Source: JBEKDJ01 sp050014415
Lineage (GTDB): Bacteria; Desulfobacterota; BSN033; UBA1163
DNA length: 24,069 nucleotides
Assembly: GCA_050014415.1 (NCBI GenBank)
Contig: JBEKDJ010000039.1
Coordinates: forward strand, 1-24,069
Reading direction: 5' to 3'
Below are positions 22,597-24,069 of the stretch, in pieces (position 1 is the first letter of the stretch; each line of letters starts with the position of its first letter). Position numbers and translations under genes: made by a program. Below the pieces are notes generated by a model. The model was not told the origin of the DNA. It searched no databases and worked only from the letters and a program-made list of their open reading frames with translations.

Positions 22597-22663
22597 GCGG
22601 AAAAAAATGTTTTGTTTCTCTTCTGCCGACTGCCCTTTGCATACTGCCTGCTATGCAGTGCCT
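22569..22663. repeat. GCAGT-type intergenic hairpin repeat overlapping the end of glyQ
   Basis: The left arm repeats AGCAG/GCAGTA words (22569-22600) and the right arm their complements, CTGCC/ACTGCC (22622-22655). GCAGTAGGCGGAA faces TTCTGCCGACTGC with about 10 of 13 pairs. The glyQ stop codon (22594-22596) lies in the left arm. This is a different word family from the CAAAT repeats but has the same layout. Confidence 0.5.
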
Positions 22664-22700
22664 GACTGACACTGTTATACACTGACACCAGGAGTTTTTC

Positions 22701-24069
22701 ATGAAAGAACTGCTAATGGAGATCGGCACAGAAGAGATTCCTGCTGGTTTTGTCTCGCAAGCGTTGATCGACCTGGAGAGGCTTGCGCGGAAAGAACTAG
22801 AGGCAAACCGAATCAACTTCGAGGGTGTAAAGACCCTCGGTACCCCGAGACGGCTCGTCCTTGTTGTCGAGTCCGTTTCAGAAAAGCAGAAAGACGTTGA
22901 GCTGAAGAAGTTGGGTCCTTCCAAGCAGGCCGCTTTCGACTCCGGCGGAAAACCCACCAAAGCAGCCATCGGTTTTGCCAAAAGCCAAGCGGTTCCCGTT
23001 GAATCTCTCGAACTGATCGAGACAGAAAAGGGTACATACGTCGCTGCAGTGAAAAGGGAAGCTGGAAAGCCGACCCTCCAGCTCCTTTCAGCCATCCTAC
23101 CGAGATTGATCCTTTCAATCCCTTTCCAGAAATCGATGAGATGGGCGGATGTTTCCATCCGATTTGCTAGACCCATTCATTGGATTCTAGCTCTTTTTGG
23201 AGGCGAGACTATCCCTTTTGAAATAGGGATGGTCCAAAGCAGCAATGTCACCTATGGCCATCGATTTATGCATCCCGGTCCTATTCAGGTAAACGATTTT
23301 CGCTCCTATCTTCAGAAAACGAGAGAGGCTTCCATCATCGTTGACCCAGCGGAACGAAAAAAAATGATTGAAGACATGCTGGTGAGCGTTGCCGCCTCCG
23401 CTTCGGGAAAGGTCCTCAGAGATGAAGAGCTGCTGAACGAAGTCAATTTCCTGGTGGAATATCCGGTTGCCCTCTGCGGAAGCTTTGGTGGAGAATTCCT
23501 CTCTCTCCCACGAGAGGTTGTGATCCATTCAATGAAGGAGCACCAGAGATATTTTCCAGTGGTCGATGATCATGGTGGTCTCCTCCCCTATTTTGTATTT
23601 GTGAGCAACATCGCAGCCAGGAACTCCGAAGTAGTCGTGAAAGGAAACGAAAGGGTTCTCCAAGCGCGGCTCTCTGATGCAGCTTACTTCTTTCATGATG
23701 ATTTGAAAATCCCTCTGGAGAAAAGAGTGGAGCAGTTGAAGAAGGTCGTCTTCCAGGCGAAGCTTGGGACATCTTATGAGAAGGTGATGCGGTTTAAACA
23801 GTTGGCCCTGTTTATTTGTGGACATATTGATCCGAAACTCCAGGAATTAGTTGAAAGGGCTTCCTTCTTATGTAAAGCGGATTTAGTAACAGGAATGGTC
23901 GGCGAATTTCCAAAACTCCAGGGGATCGTAGGAAGGGAGTATGCGCTGTTGTCAGGGGAGAAGACAGAAGTCGCTGAGGCGATTTATGAGCACTATCTCC
24001 CTGGTTTTGCAGGAGACCGGTTGCCTTCCAGCCCTGTTGGGGATATCGTCAGCATGGCTGATCGATTAG
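22701..24069 (+). CDS. glyS: Glycyl-tRNA synthetase beta subunit (3' end outside window)
   Basis: The first 456 codons of GlyS, the tRNA-binding subunit that completes the alpha2-beta2 glycyl-tRNA synthetase. The protein starts MKELLMEIGTEEIPAGF, the family hallmark, and continues through LGTPRRLVL, GPSKQAAFD, MRWADVSIRFARPIHWIL, GHRFMHPGP and MKEHQRYFP, with the HD-like VGDIVSMADRL region at the window end. AGGAG seven bases before ATG 22701 supports the start. The frame is open to the last base. GlyS is normally about 690 residues, so roughly one third, including the C-terminal anticodon-binding-like domain, lies beyond the window. No frameshift is seen in the visible part. Confidence 0.96.
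   Translation, partial: MKELLMEIGTEEIPAGFVSQALIDLERLARKELEANRINFEGVKTLGTPRRLVLVVESVSEKQKDVELKKLGPSKQAAFDSGGKPTKAAIGFAKSQAVPVESLELIETEKGTYVAAVKREAGKPTLQLLSAILPRLILSIPFQKSMRWADVSIRFARPIHWILALFGGETIPFEIGMVQSSNVTYGHRFMHPGPIQVNDFRSYLQKTREASIIVDPAERKKMIEDMLVSVAASASGKVLRDEELLNEVNFLVEYPVALCGSFGGEFLSLPREVVIHSMKEHQRYFPVVDDHGGLLPYFVFVSNIAARNSEVVVKGNERVLQARLSDAAYFFHDDLKIPLEKRVEQLKKVVFQAKLGTSYEKVMRFKQLALFICGHIDPKLQELVERASFLCKADLVTGMVGEFPKLQGIVGREYALLSGEKTEVAEAIYEHYLPGFAGDRLPSSPVGDIVSMADRL

Overview
The window looks like chromosomal DNA of an anaerobic, LPS-bearing Gram-negative bacterium, most likely a deltaproteobacterium in the Desulfobacterota sense (sulfate reducer or syntroph). The grounds are HdrA and HdrCB-type iron-sulfur proteins beside ETF and acyl-CoA dehydrogenases, a CooC-type CODH maturation ATPase, rubrerythrin, LolA (outer-membrane lipoprotein transport) and split GlyQ/GlyS glycyl-tRNA synthetase. 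No marker gene fixes the species, so the assignment is an inference.

Layout. Bases 3-1227 (+): a HAD phosphatase and a PAP2 membrane phosphatase. Bases 1228-7082 (+): accessory metabolism in separate units, namely an acyl-CoA synthetase with its own promoter, a rubrerythrin, and a 910-residue fusion of two CaiB/BaiF CoA-transferase domains behind a 25-bp dyad. Bases 7294-14996 (-): a six-gene operon transcribed in the order acyl-CoA dehydrogenase, acyl-CoA dehydrogenase, hdrA, fused hdrCB, etfB, etfA, with a strong predicted promoter at 15148-15176. Bases 15678-24069 (+): cooC-like ATPase, plsC, ftsK, lolA, a decayed four-helix-bundle gene, recO, glyQ and a 3'-truncated glyS.

How the genes may work together. 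The synthetase and CoA-transferase could activate a carboxylic acid to its CoA thioester. The two dehydrogenases would oxidise it and pass electrons to EtfAB. EtfAB is encoded with a soluble HdrA/HdrCB pair rather than a membrane ETF-quinone oxidoreductase, so electrons probably enter a flavin/iron-sulfur Hdr system. No hydratase, hydroxyacyl-CoA dehydrogenase or thiolase is present, so the substrate cannot be named.

A second theme is an intergenic repeat family built from CAAAT/TCAAA (left arm) and ATTTG/TTTGA (right arm) words that can fold into long hairpins. It occupies three of the five junctions of the etf-hdr operon. Similar arms flank a broken four-helix-bundle (23S rRNA intervening-sequence type) gene between lolA and recO, and a core repeat word runs into the 3' end of recO. 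A separate GCAGT-type hairpin overlaps the end of glyQ. These look like small selfish or regulatory elements. No tRNA, rRNA or CRISPR array was seen.
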